Of a DNA stretch of 64,000 nt, positions 61,202 through 64,000 are shown piece after piece. Source of the DNA: Paenibacillus taihuensis (GTDB taxonomy: Bacteria > Bacillota > Bacilli > Paenibacillales > Paenibacillaceae); the NCBI RefSeq assembly GCF_003386535.1, contig NZ_QTTN01000029.1:21282-85281 (forward strand), given 5' to 3'. A program made the translations under genes and the position numbers. Below the pieces are notes generated by a model that saw only the letters and a list, made by a program, of their open reading frames with translations, did no database searches and had not been told where the DNA came from. Every line of letters starts with the position of its first letter. The first letter of the stretch is position 1.

Positions 61202-63682
61202 ATGATACAGATTCGAGATAAGCAAATCATTATCGACGGCAAGCCGACGCTCATCATGTGCGGCGAGGTGCATTATTATCGGCTGCAGCGAAGCGAGTGG
61301 CAGGACCGCATCGACAAGCTGAAGGATGCGGGCTGCAACGCGGTCGCTTCCTATGTGCCGTGGCTCTGTCATGAGCCGATTGAAGGTCAATTCGATCTGG
61401 ACGGGCGGAGTCGGCCGGAGCTGGACCTGGGCGGATTTATTGATCTTTGCCGCGACAATGGGCTGTATTTCTTCGTTCGTCCAGGTCCGTTCATCATGGC
61501 GGAGATGAAGAATGAAGGCATCCCGTTCTGGGTGTACGAGAAGCATCCGGAAGTGATTCCGGTTGGCTGGGACGGTGCTGCGGCAACGACGCGCACGATC
61601 GATTATATGGCGCCGAGCTTCTTGGCGGCCGCCCGAAACTGGTATGCGGCGGTGATGGCTATTGTTGCGCCGCGCCTGTATGGGACGGGAACTGCGGCGG
61701 CTGGTGCGGGAGTCGGAGTTGTGGCGTCGGAAGATGCGGCAGCTGGCGGGAACATCATCGGCGTGCAGCTTGATAATGAGATCGGCATGCTCTCGTGGGT
61801 TAGCAATTGTCCGGACCTGACGGAGCATGTTATCGCGGACTTCGCGGAATGGCTTGGCCGCAAGTACGATGACATGGTGCTTGCGCAGCGTTATCCTTTT
61901 GCACTGGAGGATGCGTTGGTGCGAGTTGATGCAATTCGCTCGCCGAATGAGAGCTATTCGGCTGAATTGTTAGGGGACCTCGGCTATTACATGCGAGATC
62001 GGTTCGCACGCTATGTGGCAGTGCTTCGAGGCTATGCGGAGGAGTTTGGCGTGAGGGGCGTACCGTTCTTCGTGAACATTCACGGAACGGGCGGCGGCCG
62101 CGGATTTACGTATCCGATCGGCATCAGCCAGCTGTATGAATCCTACACGCAGGCAGAGGGATACGTTTCCGGGTCTGATATTTATTTTGGCGATTTGACC
62201 GTAAGTAATTTTCAGGATCTGTACTTGATCAACGGCTTCATGGAGGCCGTTCATTTGCCGGATCAGCCGCTCACTTCACTGGAATTCGAGTGCGGGGACG
62301 GGAATTACGGCAATACCTTCGGCGGTCGGTACGACGTATCGGCAGCTGATTTCAAAACTCGGATGTGCATCGCGCAGGGCAACCGCATGATCAACTATTA
62401 CTTGCTGACCGGCGGCATCAATTACCGGATGGATCAGAAGCTCGGTGACGGCAATGACCGGGTCGCGTTCACGGGTGAACGGCATGGGTTCGCAGCGCCG
62501 ATCAGTCCGGAAGGCGAGCTTAATTACACCTATCCTCGGATGAGGCGCGCCATTCAGACGATGATGGCGGTGCGAGATAAGCTCGCGGTGATGAAGGAAC
62601 AACGGGATGCGGTCTCGTTCGCGTTCATCCCGGACTATTACATGACCGAGTATCGCTATCCTGGCAGCGTGCGGATGGCGGACATCGTTCGAAACATCGA
62701 AGCGAACCGAAGCAGCGGCGGCTGGGAGATTATGGCCCGTTCCATGCTGCTGGCAGGCTACCGGTTCAGCTCGGTCGACATCCAGAACAAGCCGCTGCTG
62801 GCAGAGGAGACGCCTGTGCTGGCACTTCCTTGCGCTCGGTACTTGAGCGCGGACATCCAGCGGAAGCTAGCCGACTATGTGGTAACTGGCGGCGGATTGT
62901 TATTGTATGGCGAGGTGCCTCAGTACGATATGGAGGGCAAGCCGTGTACGATTTTGAGCGACGCGCTTGGTATCCGCATGGTCGGGGCAGTTGTGAACGG
63001 CCCGCATTCGTGGCCGTCCATTGTCGCTTGCGGCTGGGCAGCCGGACGTGCGGAGGTGCACACGCACTTCGCCCAGCTGCTCGAGCCGGGACCGCATGAG
63101 GTCATCATGCGGTTGTATGATTCTGACGCGGCGTGCGGCGTAGAAGCTAGCGTTGGCAAGGGACGCGCGGTTGTAATTGCCGCGGCGTACAACAGCTGCG
63201 ATGTGCAGCTTTTCCGCACTGCGCTTGAGCGGCTGGGCGCTGTGGCTGGCCTCACGCATGACAATCCCTACATGGGATTGTTCACAACGTCGACGGTGAA
63301 TGCGGAGGGCGAGCGCTTCCTGCACGTGCTCAATATGGACGGCTTTGACAAGGAGCTGCACTTGTATGAGCAGGGCGAGAAGCTGCTCGGCGGGCAAAGC
63401 CTGCATATCGCGAGCAAGGACGGCGTCATGCTGCCGCTGAACGTAAGCTTCGGCGACGTGCGGATTGTGTATGCTACTGCGGAAATTGCAGAGGTAGCGG
63501 ATGACAGCATCGATTTCCGCCTGACCCAGCCGGAGGATGTCATCGCATTCGTAACGGCGGGGCGTGACATCGTTCCGAGCGATGATTACGCGGTAGAAGA
63601 ACTTGACGGCATGCAGCTTGTTCGGTCTCGCAAACACGCCAAAGTAGATGATAGGCTTGTCGTTCGCCTTGCGGCGAAGTAG
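61202..63682 (+). CDS. GH35-family beta-galactosidase-like glycosidase
   Basis: An 826-residue cytoplasmic protein, AGGGGA upstream of ATG at 61202. The N-terminal TIM barrel begins LIMCGEVHYYRLQRSEWQDR; other landmarks are YVPWLCHEPIEGQFDLDG and RPGPFIMAEMKNEGIPFW. Glu193 (QLDNEIG) is the likely acid/base and Glu361 (LTSLEFECG) the likely nucleophile. An Ala/Gly-rich insertion (residues ~160-185) lies just before the acid/base strand. C-terminal domains (~450-826) include a glutamine-amidotransferase-like A-domain and beta-sheets. GH35 enzymes cleave terminal beta-galactosides or exo-glucosaminides; the substrate here is unknown. It is the last gene of the block. Confidence 0.85.
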   Translation: MIQIRDKQIIIDGKPTLIMCGEVHYYRLQRSEWQDRIDKLKDAGCNAVASYVPWLCHEPIEGQFDLDGRSRPELDLGGFIDLCRDNGLYFFVRPGPFIMAEMKNEGIPFWVYEKHPEVIPVGWDGAAATTRTIDYMAPSFLAAARNWYAAVMAIVAPRLYGTGTAAAGAGVGVVASEDAAAGGNIIGVQLDNEIGMLSWVSNCPDLTEHVIADFAEWLGRKYDDMVLAQRYPFALEDALVRVDAIRSPNESYSAELLGDLGYYMRDRFARYVAVLRGYAEEFGVRGVPFFVNIHGTGGGRGFTYPIGISQLYESYTQAEGYVSGSDIYFGDLTVSNFQDLYLINGFMEAVHLPDQPLTSLEFECGDGNYGNTFGGRYDVSAADFKTRMCIAQGNRMINYYLLTGGINYRMDQKLGDGNDRVAFTGERHGFAAPISPEGELNYTYPRMRRAIQTMMAVRDKLAVMKEQRDAVSFAFIPDYYMTEYRYPGSVRMADIVRNIEANRSSGGWEIMARSMLLAGYRFSSVDIQNKPLLAEETPVLALPCARYLSADIQRKLADYVVTGGGLLLYGEVPQYDMEGKPCTILSDALGIRMVGAVVNGPHSWPSIVACGWAAGRAEVHTHFAQLLEPGPHEVIMRLYDSDAACGVEASVGKGRAVVIAAAYNSCDVQLFRTALERLGAVAGLTHDNPYMGLFTTSTVNAEGERFLHVLNMDGFDKELHLYEQGEKLLGGQSLHIASKDGVMLPLNVSFGDVRIVYATAEIAEVADDSIDFRLTQPEDVIAFVTAGRDIVPSDDYAVEELDGMQLVRSRKHAKVDDRLVVRLAAK

Positions 63683-63759
63683 GCAGAGTTGAGCTTAGCG
63701 AAAGAGTATCCCTGGGGGACAATGTCATTAAGTTAAGGTGTTGAACCAAATATCTATGC

Positions 63760-63798
63760 AAAGGAGCAGGTTATCGAAAGATAGCCTGCTCCTTTTTT
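63760..63798 (+). terminator. strong rho-independent terminator
   Basis: AAAGGAGCAGGTTATC (63760-63775) pairs with GATAGCCTGCTCCTTT (one G-U pair) and is followed by further T. It separates the GH35 gene from the insertion sequence. Confidence 0.85.
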
Positions 63799-63843
63799 GC
63801 GTGAAAAAGAGTAAAAGAACTTGACAAGCAGTTGAAAATGTGT

Positions 63844-63878
63844 GGCGAAGCCCCTTGAAAAAACGAGGAGGTTTCGCC
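63844..63878 (+). promoter_or_regulatory. hairpin sequestering the transposase ribosome binding site
   Basis: GGCGAAGCCCC (63844-63854) can pair with GGAGGTTTCGCC (63867-63878) with one G-U pair and one bulged A, burying the Shine-Dalgarno GGAGG. Transcripts entering from outside would be poorly translated. A TTGACA-like box lies upstream near 63822. Confidence 0.55.
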
Positions 63879-63879
63879 C

Positions 63880-64000
63880 ATGAATACGTACGCGAATTCA
63901 CTAAAACAAAAGCTGACATCCCTTATTCAAGAAATGTCAGCCGCACCAGCACTGTATGTCAAAAACCCCGAAAAAGACTTTACGCGAAAGAAAAAGTTAC
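63880..64000 (+). mobile_element. IS4-type transposase gene, 5' end (partial)
   Basis: ATG at 63880 is preceded by GAGGAGG. The 40 visible codons read MNTYANSLKQKLTSLIQEMS and continue to VKNPEKDFTRKKKL at the window edge. The DFTRKxKL motif shortly after the N-terminus is typical of IS4-family transposases of Firmicutes. The DDE catalytic core lies outside the window, so integrity cannot be judged. The left end of the element is not certain; GTCATTAAGTTAAGG near 63724 could belong to a terminal inverted repeat, but the partner end is not visible. Confidence 0.7.

Overview
The window looks like a chromosomal segment of a spore-forming, carbohydrate-foraging member of the Paenibacillaceae (Paenibacillus/Cohnella type). 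The evidence is a GerA-type germinant receptor operon, strong GGAGG ribosome binding sites, many CUT1 sugar transporters without their own ATPase (a shared MsmX-type ATPase would be encoded elsewhere), cre-like catabolite control sites, and many AraC, GntR, LacI and DeoR regulators. No rRNA, tRNA, CRISPR array or prophage was seen. The only mobile element is the start of an IS4-type transposase at the right edge. All family assignments come from reading motifs and domain order; no database search was run.

Layout. 1-1.1 kb: tail of a phosphonate transaminase gene (phnW type) and a DeoR regulator. 1.1-4.9 kb: gerA-gerB-gerC operon on the minus strand. 5-9 kb: GH116 glycosidase divergent from an AraC regulator. 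9-15.7 kb: DUF1349 protein, TIM-barrel isomerase, a double-core UxaA-like dehydratase with an aldo/keto reductase under a cre-like site, and a VOC protein. 15.7-18.5 kb: a cluster of short palindromic repeats, then a GntR/isomerase operon divergent from a PGDH_C (apionate oxidoisomerase-like) dehydrogenase. 18.5-25 kb: AraC and FadR-type GntR regulators controlling a CUT1 transporter that is co-directional with a Cys/Met-type PLP enzyme. 25-26.2 kb: a multispan membrane protein followed by a 40-residue AgrD-like pheromone gene too short for routine ORF calling. 26.3-29.5 kb: an unassigned large enzyme under a cre-like site, a small acidic protein and an SDR.

30-43.3 kb: what I read as a beta-1,2-glucan (sophoro-oligosaccharide) utilisation locus: Gfo/Idh oxidoreductase, TIM-barrel isomerase, GH3 beta-glucosidase, LacI regulator, two permeases, a binding protein and a ~1120-residue GH94 phosphorylase of the 1,2-beta-oligoglucan phosphorylase type. 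A perfect 48-bp palindrome centred on a LacI-type operator precedes the transporter.

43.4-63.7 kb: a second LacI-controlled block. It has a normal binding protein, a giant binding protein (~1050 residues) with extra N-terminal sandwich domains, two permease pairs, an NHL-repeat/Yip1-like membrane protein and a DUF5696-like protein, all tightly spaced or overlapping. It is followed by a cytoplasmic PF10091/GH144-like glucanase, another isomerase/oxidoreductase pair and a GH35 enzyme. The two blocks probably import oligosaccharides, cut or phosphorolyse them inside the cell and process oxidised sugars. The giant-binding-protein cluster and the AgrD-like locus are the best candidates for under-described systems.
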